Below are positions 1 through 11,688 of a DNA stretch of 64,000 bases, one piece after another (within the stretch, counting starts at the first letter, position 1; every line of letters begins with the position of its first letter). The position numbers and the translations under genes were made by a program. Location: contig NW_002476577.1 in the NCBI RefSeq assembly GCF_000189635.1, forward strand, positions 71,512 through 135,511. The letters run 5' to 3'. A model generated the notes under the pieces. It saw nothing but the letters and a program-made list of their open reading frames with translations, had not been told where the DNA came from and made no database searches. Source of the stretch: Tetrahymena thermophila SB210. Lineage: Eukaryota > Ciliophora > Oligohymenophorea > Hymenostomatida > Tetrahymenidae.

Positions 1-122
1 TTAACAAAGAAAGAACAGAAAAAGAAAGCACAATAAAAAGAAAAATAGTAAAGAGCTTTATTGTTTTATATTTGTTTTTATAATTACAAATATCGCTATC
101 CAAAATAAATAATTGTTTTTAC

Positions 123-1478
123 CTAACATCAAGTGATAAATTTGAGAGATTAATGCAATTCGCTAAACCTGAACCTAAGCCTGATACACCTTCGTTACCA
201 ATTTAGTTCTAACTTTTTAAATATTGAAAAAATATAGATAATTAAATAGCTAATTTGAAGGAAAAAGTGAAGAAAAAATATGAAATTATAAGATTAATTA
301 ATTAATAATAAAAGAAAAAGTTGAAAATAAAATAAGTTCAATAAAAAGAAAAAGAAAAAAGAGCTTTATTATTTTAAAATAGTTTTTATAATTAAAAATA
401 TCACAATCCAAAACAAATAAAAGTTTTTACCTAAGAAGAAGTGTCAAATTTGAGAGATTAATGCAATTTGCTAAAGCAGAACCTAAGCCTGATGCACCTT
501 CATCACCAATATAATTTTCACTTTTTAAATATTGAAGAAAAAATATATCATTAAATAGTTAATTAGAAGCAAAAAATGAAGAAAAAATATGAAATAATAA
601 GATTAATTAATTAATAATAAAAGAAAAAGTTGAAAATAAAATAACAAAGAAAGAACAAAAAAAAGCAAGTTCAATAAAAAGAAAAAGAATAAAGAGCTTT
701 ATAATTTTAAAATAGTTTTTATAATTAAAAATATCACAATCCTAACAAAACAAATAAACTGTTATTACCTAAGGTAAAGTGTCAAATTTGAGAGATTAAT
801 GCAATTTGCTAAAGCAGAACATAAACCTGATGCACCTTCATATACAATTTTATTGTAACTTTTTAAATATTGAAGAAAAAATATATAATTTAATAATTAA
901 TTTGAAGGAAAATATAAAGAAAAAATATGAAATAATTAGATTAATTAATTAATAATAAAAGTAAAAGTTGAAAATAAAATGATGAATTAAATTAACAAGG
1001 AAAGAACAAAAAAAGTAAGTACAATATAAAAAAAAAGCAAAAAGAGTTTTATTTTTATAAATTAGTTTTTTTATAATTAAAAGTAATACAATCCAAAACA
1101 AATAAACTATTTATCAAGTGTGCGTGTTAATAGCAAAAAATAAAAAATAATAAAAAATGAATTTGAAATGAAAATTAAGTTAAAATAGATAAAATTTTTG
1201 TTTTAATAAAAATAAATGAGAAATGATTATAATTTCTATTAGAAAAATTATTTTTTTAAATTGATTTAAATTTAAATATAAATCTTTTATAATATTAATA
1301 ACAATAAAAATAATATTTTTTAATTAAATATACCGAAAATCAATATGGAGAACCTAGTGAGACAAAAGAGAAGAATTTTAAAACTTTTTTATTAATTAAA
1401 ATAAATTGAAAGGATATTAATAAATAAATAAATAATTACTTCTTCTAATTCGTTATATTTTTTAATCTATTATATCAT
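123..1478 (-). CDS. LRR gene A (partial, 5' portion): one LRR per exon
   Basis: This is the 5' part of a leucine-rich-repeat protein whose 3' end lies beyond the left edge. Exons on the minus strand are 1440-1478 (ATG exon, 13 codons, peptide MIQQIKKYNELEE), 1334-1383 (50 nt, ending in a HQVLHIDFR-like peptide), then 769-858, 431-520 and 123-212, each exactly 90 nt and encoding one 30-residue repeat of the type N-x-I-G-x-E-G-x-x-x-L-x-x-x-L-x-x-C-x-x-L. Every repeat exon begins one base into a codon split after AG and ends with two bases, so all are phase 2-2. In-frame TAA/TAG are read as Gln. The repeats resemble ribonuclease-inhibitor-type LRRs, which usually bind proteins; no ligand can be inferred. 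The gene is divergent from the membrane-protein copy starting at 2420 and shares its 5' architecture with LRR gene B, of which it is a duplicate. I see no signal peptide. Confidence 0.8.
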
Positions 1479-2419
1479 TTATTTTTTTTTTCAAAAATAT
1501 TGAATGGCAATTTATGGAATTTAATTAATTAATTTAAGTGGATAAAAAGAACAAATAAAATATAATAATTAATTATTAAATATAAATTTATATATTTTCT
1601 TTTATGAAAAGATATCACATAAAAATTAAGTTAACATTAATTATATACCATAATTTCTCATTAATTAAGGACAAACTCAAATCAAAATTTTTGTAAAAAT
1701 TTATTCCTCAACATATAGTACTCCTGGAGTTTGGGGGAGGGGGTTGGCGAGAATTAATGAGGATTTACGGTATATAAAATAAGTATATGGATGTTATTTT
1801 ACATTCAATTTTATATAAAAACTATTGAAATTAATCTGAAATGATATATCAGTCAGTGGAGTTAATAAATTTGCCTTTTATTAATTTTTATATTCGATAA
1901 TAAATTAAATTTATAGTATATTACTATTACTGATTTAAAGATTATTTAAATGAAGGAATGAACAATAATAATTATGAAACAAAGCTTCTAACGTTAATAT
2001 AAATCATAGGTTAAATCCTCTTGCTCAAAAATAAGAAGCTTTTCAAATTATTAACCAAAATATAACAATAAAATCCCTTAAATAAATAATAAAACAAAGA
2101 AAAAAATCACAATGTTTATTTTTTGTTAATTTGATGAACTTTATTATTTGCACATAAGAACTTCTCATATCAATAAATATGTTTTTATCATTCATTATAA
2201 AAAAGAAAGTTTTAATTTATTTTTTTAATATCTACTAAAAATTTTCTTGTTTGATTATTTTTATTAAATCAATAATAAATGAATGATAGGCACTGAAATA
2301 AATATAAAAATTGGTTAAAAAACAAAGATTATCAAAATTAACTAAATAATAACTAAAAGAATTAGTAGAAGTAATTAATTAATATTTACTAAGAAATAAC
2401 AAGAAGTAAATAAAAATAA
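1479..2419. other. Divergent intergenic spacer, duplicated at 9530-10671
   Basis: AT-rich noncoding DNA between LRR gene A and the broken membrane-protein gene. From about 1770 onward it closely matches 10020-10671, so the duplicated segment includes the putative shared promoter region. A purine-rich, G-rich patch at 1721-1751 (G5, A, G5 and neighbours) stands out from the AT background. No coding potential seen. Confidence 0.6.
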
Positions 2420-3435
2420 ATGATTTATTCCAAATTAGATCTTTTCTCTTCTTAATTTTAATTTGGTATTGGTGGGTAATACAAAAAAAGGGCACATTAT
2501 TCGGAACCCTTTTATCTATGATCATAGTTTTGACAACATTTGCATATTTTGTTTACATTCTTTATCAATATTTTACCAACTAAATAGAACCATATTTTAG
2601 AAATTAAAGCTTCATTACTGAAAATACCATTGAAATTGACCTAAATACTGATTTGGTGGGATATTAGTTTGTTTATGGGACACAACCTAACTTTAATAAG
2701 ACTTACATTTCATTTTTAGCCTATTATCATTTAAAAATAGAAAATAACTTGACAATGATACCTCTAAATATAATTAATTTCACCAACCCAAGTTTAGAAG
2801 GCTTTTAATGCTTAGATTTCTCTACTTTAAACAATTATTAGCTGACTCTTAATACGAAATAGAATATTTAATCTGCTTTGTGGATATTTACTTATAGATG
2901 CATTGACTAGGACACTCAAAAGACTTCTATTTCTGATAATTGTGCTAACGAAACTGACATAGACAACATAAATAATGATAAAAACTCAATAATAAGATTA
3001 AAGCTATTCACTTCTCAGTATAACACTAGTTCTTAATAAATGTAGGCAAACTATAGAAATACTTACATAAATCCTGTATCAACCTTATAAATTTTAACAT
3101 AGATAAAATCAGAAAAACAAGTTACATCTATCAAACAAGGAGCTATTGTTTAAGACTAAAAGTCTTTCTCTTCTCCAATTTCTTATAGCTAGTAGGATTA
3201 GCCTACAGATAGAGTGCAATCTGAGGAGCAAGTAGGAGTTGGAAGCATAAGCAGTATTTTTATCTATCTTGATGAAATTGTATAGAATACTCAAATCTAA
3301 TTTTTAGCTCTTCCTTAAATATTAGCTTCTATTTACAGTGTTTTTACTCTCTTAATGTTCTTAGGAGTATTTGGAAGGTAAATCTCAAGCTCACTTCTTA
3401 ATAATGATTTGCTGCATATTTTCTTGAAAAACATT
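1770..3435 (+). repeat. Segmental duplication, copy 1 (partner 10020-11688)
   Basis: Long near-identical stretch shared with 10020-11688, spanning the 5' flank and most of the membrane-protein gene. Similarity ends abruptly after the shared string GAAAAACATT at about 3435 and 11688. Weaker similarity extends upstream across the 5' exons of LRR genes A and B. Confidence 0.85.
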
Positions 3436-3480
3436 ATATATTAGATAGCCAGAGACCTGACTCAACCTCCAATTTTTTGA
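2420..3480 (+). pseudogene. Broken copy of two-pass membrane protein (T1)
   Basis: This is a truncated paralogue of the gene at 10672-13146. The N-terminal peptide MIYSKLDLFSSQFQFGIGG is shared, but the following A run at 2483-2489 has seven A where the other copy has eight, which shifts the frame just before the first membrane segment. From about 2511 a long frame then runs open through TAA/TAG Gln codons to TGA at 3478-3480. It covers the first membrane helix, a ~240-residue extracytoplasmic region with an NFTN-like, Cys-poor sequence, and the second helix (around 3315-3380). After 3435 it loses all similarity to the other copy and stops early, so the cytoplasmic C-terminal half and both downstream introns are missing. 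Either a pseudogene, or a one-base assembly error in a truncated but expressed gene; the truncation itself does not depend on the homopolymer. Confidence 0.75.
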
Positions 3481-3747
3481 GGAATTACAGAAAATATGTA
3501 AATTTATTCACAATATATACCCTCTTTAAAATCTCTAAAGGTGATGGCTGACTTTAGACAGATTACTTTATTTAAGTAAATTTGTTTGTTTAATAAGCAA
3601 TTTATTAAATTACGAAAATATGATATTTATAAATATAAAAATAATAACAAAATCTATCTATCTCTATTTTAGTTTAAATTATGAATTATAAAATATATAT
3701 AACATATTATATTTTTGAAAATATTTTTATATTTATTCATCCTTTTT

Positions 3748-6700
3748 TCACCATTAATCATCAAAATATTCAAAGAAAACTAATTTTTTTAGCTTGAGAC
3801 AATTTACTTTCAATTATTATGGTTCGTTGATTTTGTTACCACTTTTAATATAAATTATTGTAAATTAATTACTAAAAAAATTAAAAGAATAAAATTTTAT
3901 ATTTTAAATCGATAAATAAAAAAAAGTTAAATGAATAAAAAATAAATAAAAAAATACTAACAAATTATTTAAAAGAGTTAGTTAGTTATATTAAATGTTT
4001 TAAATTCACTTTTATATTTAAAAATATCACAATCAAAAACAAATAAACTGTTTTTACATTAAATTAAGTTCCAAATTTGAGAGATTAGTGCACTTTCTTA
4101 AACTAGAAACTAAGCATAAAGCAGTTTCATCACCAATTTCATTAAAACTTTTTTAATATTGAAAAAATCATTATGTAATTGATTAGTTAGTTAGAAGGAA
4201 AAAATGAAGAAAAAATATGAAATAATAAGAAATTAGTTAATAATAAAAGCAAAAATAATGGGTTAAATTAATAAACAAAGAAACCTAAATAAATAAAATA
4301 CAAGCAAAATAAAATAAAAAATAAACTAAAATAAAAGCTATAAAAAAAAATTAAAGTTAGTAATATTGTTGTTTTAAATTCATTTTTATATTCAAAAATA
4401 TAACAATTCAAAACTAATAAACTGTTTTTACGGTAGAACAAGTTTCAAATTTGAGAGATTAGTGCACCTTTCTAAACCAAAACCTATGCTTGTTGCACCT
4501 TAATCCCCAATTTCATTACCACTTTTTAATTATTGAAGAAAAAGTATAAAGCTTATTAGTTAATTCGAAGTAAAAAATGAAGAAAAATATTAAATAATAA
4601 CAAATTTATTAATAATAAAAGCAAAATTGAAATCAAAAAAGAAAGAAAAAAACAAAAAAAAACACAAGCATTATAAATCAAACAAATTTAAAGGGTAATT
4701 TAAATAATTATAAGTTCAATTTTATATTAAAAAATAATCCGATCCAAAACAAATAAACTGTTTTTACCTTAGACAAAATATCAAATTTGAAAGATTAGTG
4801 AAATTTCCTAAACTAGAACCTAAATCTGATTTACTTTTATCATCTATTTTAATGTCACTTTTTAAGCATTCGACAAAAAGTATATAGTTTAGTAGTTTAG
4901 TGTGGAAAAATGTAGAAAAAATATGAAATAATAAGAAATTAATTAATAATAAAAGCAAAAGATGAGAATTAAAAAATGGCTTTTATTAATAAACTAAGAA
5001 AGAAAAAATACAAACAAAATAAAGAAAAATAAATAAATCAAATAAAAAGTTAACAAATAAATTAAAACAGTTAATAATATTGTTTAAATTCATAATACTT
5101 AAAAATATCATAATCCAACACAAATAAACTGTTTTTACTTAAGATAAAGTTCCAAATTTGAGAGATTATTGCATTTTCCTAAACCAGAACCTAAGCCTGA
5201 TATACCTTCACCACCGAATTTATTGCCACTTTTAAATATTGAAGAATAAATATATTGATAATTTGAAGGAAAAATTTAAAAAAAAATAATAAGAAATAAA
5301 TTAACAAATTAATAATTTAAAAAAAAGTTCAAAATAAATAAAGAAGTTTAAATAATAAAGAAAGTAAGAAAAAAAGATTAATCAAATAAAAAACTAACAT
5401 ATAAATTAAAGGAGTTAACTATTTTGTTTTAAATTCAATTTCATAATATAACAATCAAAAATAAATAGACTGTTGTTACCTTAGTATAAGTGACAAATTA
5501 AAGAGATTAGCACATTTTCCTAAACCATAACCTAAGCCTGATACACCTTCATCACCAAATATATTATACCTTTTTAAATATTTAAGAAAAAATAAATGGT
5601 TAATTTGTTAGTTAGAAGGAAAAAATGAAGAAAAAATATGAAATAATAAAAAATTAATTAAAAATTAAGTAAAAGTTGAAAAAGCAAAAATAAATGAAAC
5701 AAACAAACAAACAAAGAAAAAGAAAAACATAGGCAGAATAAAAAAATGAAAAATATATCAAAGAAAAGCTAACAACTAAATTAAAATTTTGATAATTAAG
5801 ATAAACTAAAAATAAATTATTCTTAAGAAGAAATTTCTCAAAATGAAGAAATTATATAATAAATAATAATAAAAGTAAAACAAAGAAAGAAAGAAGAAAA
5901 AAAAATGCGAGCAGAATAAAAAAAAGAAAAATAAATCTAATAATAAGTAAAAAAGAAAATAAAAGAGTTCATTATATTGTCTTAAATTCTTTTTTATATT
6001 AAAAAATATCTCAATCTAAAACAAATAAACTATTTTTACCTAAAATCAAGAGTCAATTTTGAAAGACTAGTGCAGTTTTCTAAACCAGAACCAAAGCCTG
6101 ATGCACCAATTGCACATATTTTATTATTACTTTTTAAATATTGGAAAAAAAAAGTAGTTAATTTAGCTAAACTCGAATAATTATTTCTTGAGAAAGAAAT
6201 ATAGATTTAGTAGAACAATAAATATTATTTATTTATTTATAACTAAAAAATGTTTAATCTAGAATTAATTTTTTTTGCAAAAAAAATGAATGAATAAAAT
6301 TTTTAACTCTAAAAATTAAATTTTTGATGAAAAATTGAGTTAGATTTCTTCATTAAAAAACAAACAAATTAAAAATCTTAAATTAAACATTTTTTATATT
6401 TTTTATTTTTTCAGGTTCGAAACCTATTTATTTCGATATTTTTTTTATTATTTTAAATTTTCTTTAAATTTATAAAATAATATTTATTTCCTTGTAGATA
6501 AATATTTCTTCTAGAATAGCAACACTTAGTTAGAAAGAAAAAATGAAGAATAAATGTTAAATAGTAATAAATGAATTAACTAGTTAATAATAAAAGTAAA
6601 TGTTGAAAATAAAAAATGATTTCAATTAACAAAGAAAGAAAAGAGAAAGAAAACAATAAAATAAAAATGAAAAATAAATATAAATCAAATAAAAAGTTGT

Positions 6701-9529
6701 AATAAGTAAATTAAAAGTGTTAATTTTTTTTATTATTATTTCAATTTTATTTAAAAAATTATCACAATCCAAAACAAATAAACTGTTTTTACCTTAGATC
6801 AAGTGTCAAATCTGAGAGATTAGTGCTCTATCCTAAACCAGAGACTAAGCCAGAAGCACCTTCATCACCAATTATATTATTACTTTTTATATATTGAAAA
6901 AAATAAAGAGTTAGTTAGTTAGTTTGTTAATTGAAAAAATTATGAAAAAATATGAAATAATAAAAAAAATAATAATAATAATAATAGAAATTGAAAAAAA
7001 TAGAAAAATAAATATATTGAATAATAAGCAAATAGATAAAATAAAAGAGTTGATTGGCTGTATTGTTTTAAATTTAATTTTATATAAAAAAATATAACAA
7101 TCTAAAATAAATAAATAAACTATTTTTACCATAGATAAAGTGTCAAATTTTGGAGATTAACGAACTTTCCTAAACCATAACCTAAGCCTGATGCACCTTC
7201 AACGCCGATTGCATTGTCACTAATTAAAGATTAAAGAAAAATAAAGAGTTAATTAGTTAAATAAAAGAATGAAATGAAGAAAAAGTATGAAATAATAACA
7301 AATGAATTAAATAATTAATAACAAAAGTAAAGGTTGAGAATGAAAAAATGAGTTAGATAAAAAAACAAAAAAAAAAACACAGGCAGAATAGAAAAAAAGA
7401 AAAAGAATTTAATTTTTAAATTAATTTTTATATTCAAAAATATCATAATCCAAAACAAATAAAATATTTTTACGAAAGATTAAGTGTTAAATTTGAGAGA
7501 TTTTTGCACTTTCCTAAACCAGAACCTAAGCCTGATGTACCTTTATCACCAATTTTATTACCACTTTTTAAATATTAAAGAAAAATAATTTATGAAACAA
7601 TAATAAATGAATTAATTAATTAATTTATTTATAAATAATGAGAGGAAAAGTTGAAATTGAAAAAATGAGTTAAATTAAAAAACAAATAAAAAAAAAACAT
7701 TTGATAAGTAAAAAAAAGAATAATAAATCTTATAAAAAGCTAATAAATAAATAAATTATTAGAGTTTGTTTTATTGTTTAAATTCATTTTTATATTTAAA
7801 AATTCATAATTCAAAACAAATAAATTATTTTTACTAAAGGTTAAGTGTTAAATTTGAGAGATTAAGGCAGTTTCCTAAACCAGAACCTAAGCCTGAAGCA
7901 CCCTCTTCACCAATTTGATTTCCACTTTTTAAATATTGAAGAAAAAATATGAAATAATAAGAAATTAGTTAATTAATTATTAATTAATATTAATAAAATA
8001 AAAAGTTGAAAGTGAATAAATAAATGGTGGGTTAAATAGATTAAAAAGCAAAAAAGAAAAAAAAAAATAAGATGAAAAAAAAAAAGAAAAACAAATAAAA
8101 TTAAAATCCTGAAAAGTGTATTGATTTAAATATATTTTATATTAAAAATATCATAATTCAAAACAAATGAACTGTTTTCACCTTAGAAAGAGTGCTAAAT
8201 TTGAGAGATTAGTGCACTTTCCTAGACCAAATCCTAAGTCTGGAGCACCAACTGCATCAATTACATCAATATTATTATCCCTTTTTAAATATAATAAAAA
8301 ATATAAAGTTAAATAGTTTGTTTGTTCAAAAGAAAGTAAAAGTTGATAATGAAAAAAGGAGCTAAATTAATAAACAAAGAAGAAAAAGATCAAGCAGAAT
8401 AAAAAAAGAAAATAAATCAAATAAAATGCTAATAAATAATCTAAAACAAATAAATTATTTTTACATAAGATTAAGTGTCAAATTTGAGAGATTAGTACAC
8501 TTTCCTAAGTGAGAACCTAAGTATGATATACCTTTATCACCAATTTTATTCCTACTTTTTAAATATTGACAATAAAATATAGCTAATTAGTTAGTTAGAA
8601 AGAAAAAATATGATATAATAAGAAATAAATTAATAATAAAAGCAACAAAATAAAAAAGTGAGCTAAATTAGCAAACAAAAAAAGAAGAAAAAAAAATACA
8701 AAATAAAAATAAAAAAAGAAAATTAAATAAAATAAAAAGGCTAATATATAAATTAAAAGAGTTAGTATCTTATTTTAAATTAATTTTTATATTAAAAAAT
8801 ATAATAAATCTAAAAAAAATAAACTGTTTTTACTCAAGATTAAGTGTCAAATTAAAGAGATTAGTGCATTTTTCCAAACCAGAACCTAAGCTTGATACAC
8901 CTTCATCACCCATTTTATTACCACTTTTGAAATATTGAAGAAAAAATAAATATACATTTAATTTGTTATTAAGAGTAAATATGAAATAATAAATAGTTAG
9001 TTAATTAGAAATAAAATTAAAAGTTAAAAATAAGTTAAATTAACAAAGAAAGAAAATAATCGCTAAGAAGAAAAAAAAATAAATCCAATTAATTTGTCAT
9101 TTTTAAATATTAAAGAAAAAAAATATAGTTAATAAATTAATTAGTTAGTTAGTTAAAAGAAAAAAATGTAGAAATAAAATTAAATTTTAAAAAATGAATA
9201 ATTAATTAATAAATATTTAAATTAAAAATTGAGTTAAAATTAGTAAAAAGATATTCTTTGTTTTTATAAAAATGAATCAATATAACAGATAATAATTTTT
9301 TAGAAAAAAATATTATTGTAAAAAACTTGAAAATTAAATATAAAAAATATTAATAAATTAAGAATATATACATACATACCTCATACCAAGATAGAGAACC
9401 TAATGAGATTAAAATGTAGAGTCTAGAAACTTTTTTTATAAATAAAAATAAATTTAAACAACATCAATAAAAAAATAGAAGTTTGTTTACTTCTTCTAGA
9501 CAGTTAAAACATTTTTCTTCTTATATCAT
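3748..9529 (-). CDS. LRR gene B: 13 single-repeat exons, complete
   Basis: Complete LRR protein of 453 residues from 16 exons (1362 coding nt, divisible by three). Exon 1 is 9491-9529 (MIQEEKCFNCLEE), exon 2 is 9380-9429 (50 nt), then repeat exons at 8834-8923, 8465-8554, 8182-8280 (99 nt, three extra residues), 7835-7924, 7474-7563, 7130-7219, 6793-6882, 6040-6129, 5480-5569, 5139-5228, 4768-4857, 4432-4521 and 4058-4147, and a terminal exon 3748-3841 ending in TGA. A typical repeat reads GNKIGDEGASGLGSGLGKC followed by TNLSNLTLDL. Introns are 190-380 bp except the one at 6130-6792, which is 663 bp and carries an insertion. All repeat exons are phase 2-2. No membrane segment or catalytic domain is visible. 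The gene is divergent from the membrane-protein gene at 10672 and lies tail to tail with the broken copy at 2420-3480. Confidence 0.88.
6130..6792 (-). other. Enlarged intron in LRR gene B
   Basis: This intron is two to three times longer than its neighbours. Its extra DNA contains an imperfect palindrome at 6413-6424 (GGTTCGAAACC type) closely related to the perfect 16-bp palindrome at 26195-26210, plus homopolymer-rich DNA. No open frame with LRR character was seen in it. Confidence 0.5.
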
Positions 9530-10671
9530 TTATTATTATTTTTTTAATATTGAATAACAATTTATGGAAATTTAATTAATTAAAAGTATATTAATAAATT
9601 AATTAATTTTTATATCAAATTAATTAGGATTAAAAGAACAAATAAATAGATAAATAAATTATAGTAATTATCAAATACAAATTTATAAATTTGTCTAAAG
9701 GAAGAGATATTTTTAAAATTAGTGTAACTAATATTCATTATTAAATAAAAATTAACATTTCAATTTAAAAATTATAGTTAAAAATATAATAGGAATTTGT
9801 TTTTAATTAATTAATTGTTTAGCTTAGCTTAGCTAAGTAGAAATCAGAAAATTCAAAAAAGTAATTAAATTTAATTGAATAAAAATATATAATATATTAT
9901 GTGTCAACTGCCCCACGGCCACGGGGCATATATAAAATTTTTTAGATTGGGTCTGGATGAATTTAAAGCAAAAAAATTTGCGAAAAAATAACTGGTTGAT
10001 CGATAACATAAATTCAGATATATACATAAAATAAGCATATGAATGCTATTTTACATTCAATTTTTATATAAAAATTATTGAATTTAATTTGAAATGATAT
10101 ATCAGTCAGCGGAGTTAATAAATTAGCCTTTTATTAGTTTTTTATATTTGAAAATAAATTAAATTTCAAGTATATTACTATTGCTGATTTAAAGATTATT
10201 TAAATGAAGGAATAAACAATAATAATTATGAAATAAAGCTTCCAATGTTTATAAAATTCATAGGTTAAATTATCTTGCTCAAAAATAAGAAGCTTTTGGA
10301 ATAATTAACCAAAATATAACAATAAATCCCTTAAATAAATAAAAAAGCAAAGAAAAAAATCACAATGTTTATTTTTTGTTAATTTGATGAACTGTATTAT
10401 TTGCACATAAGAACTTCTCATATCAATAAATATGTTTTTATCATTCATTATAAAAAAGAAAGCTTTAATTTATTTTTTCAATATCTGCTAAAAATTTTCT
10501 TGTTTGATTATTTTTATTAAATCAATAATAAATGAATGATAGGCACTGAAATTAATATAAAAATTGGTAAAAAACAAAGATTATCAAAATTAACTAAATA
10601 ATAACAAAAAACATTAGTAGAAGTAATTAATTAATATTTACTAAGAAATAACAAGAAGTAAATAAAAATAA
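9530..10671. other. Divergent intergenic spacer with GC-rich hairpin
   Basis: Noncoding spacer between LRR gene B and the membrane-protein gene. A GC-rich inverted repeat sits at 9908-9929 (arms TGCCCC / GGGGCA with an 8-base loop), unusual in this base composition. From about 10020 it matches the spacer at 1770-2419. Confidence 0.6.
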
Positions 10672-11688
10672 ATGATTTATTCCAAATTAGATCTTTTCTC
10701 TTCTTAATTTTAATTTGGTATTGGTGGGTAATATAAAAAAAAGGGCACATTGTTCGGAACCCTTTTGTCTATGATCATAGTTTTGACAACATTTGCATAT
10801 TTTGTTTACATTCTTTATCAATATTAAACCAACTAAATAGAACCAAATTTTAGAACTTAAAGCTTTATTACTGAAGACACTATTGATATTGATCTAAATA
10901 CTGACCTGGTAGGATTTTAGTTTGTTTACGGGACACAACCTAACTTTAATAAGACCTATATTTCATTTTTAGCCTATTATCATTTATAAATTTAGGATAA
11001 CTTTACAATGATACCTCTAAATATAATTAATTGCACTAACCCAAATTTAGAAGGCTTTTAATGCTTAGATTTCTCTACTTTAAACAATTACAAGCTGACT
11101 CTTAATACGAAATAGAATATTTAATCTGCTTTGTGGATATTTACTTATAGATGTATTGACGAGGACACTCAAAAGACTTCTATTTCTGATAATTGTGCTA
11201 ACGAAACTGACATAGACAACATAATTAATGATAAAAATTCAATAATAAGATTAAAACTATTCACTTCTTAATATAACACTAGTTCTTAATAAATGTAGGT
11301 GAATTATAGAAATGCTTACATAAATCCTGTATCAACCTTATAAATTTTAACATAGATAAAATCAGAAAAATAAGTTACATCTATCAAAGAAGGAGCTATT
11401 GTTTAATACGAAAAGTCTTTCTCTTCTCCTATTTCTTACAGTTAGTAGGATTAGCCTACAGATAGAGTGCAATCTGAGCAGTAAGTAGGAGTTGGAAGCA
11501 TAAGCAGTATTTTTATCTATCCTGATGAAATTGTATAGAATACTCAAATCTAATTTTTAGCTCTTCCTTAAATATTAGCTTCTATTTACAGTGTTTTTAC
11601 TCTCTTAATGTTCTTAGGAGTATTTGGAAGGTAAATCTCAAGCTCACTTCTAAATAATGATTTGCTGCATATTTTCATGAAAAACATT
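10020..11688 (+). repeat. Segmental duplication, copy 2 (partner 1770-3435)
   Basis: Counterpart of the segment at 1770-3435. This copy keeps the eight-A run at 10735-10742 and continues into the full-length gene, so it is closer to the ancestral state. Confidence 0.85.

Noticed and set aside
1090..1125. A further LRR exon between 858 and 1334, and others near 9090 and 5820
   Set aside because: Only short fragments of the exon consensus remain, without both splice sites or the 90-nt frame.
4058..8923. Regularly spaced, similar ~90-bp blocks that look like a CRISPR array or satellite
   Set aside because: The blocks are open in one frame, flanked by GT and AG on the minus strand, and encode LRRs; spacing is irregular (280-750 bp) and the organism is a eukaryote.
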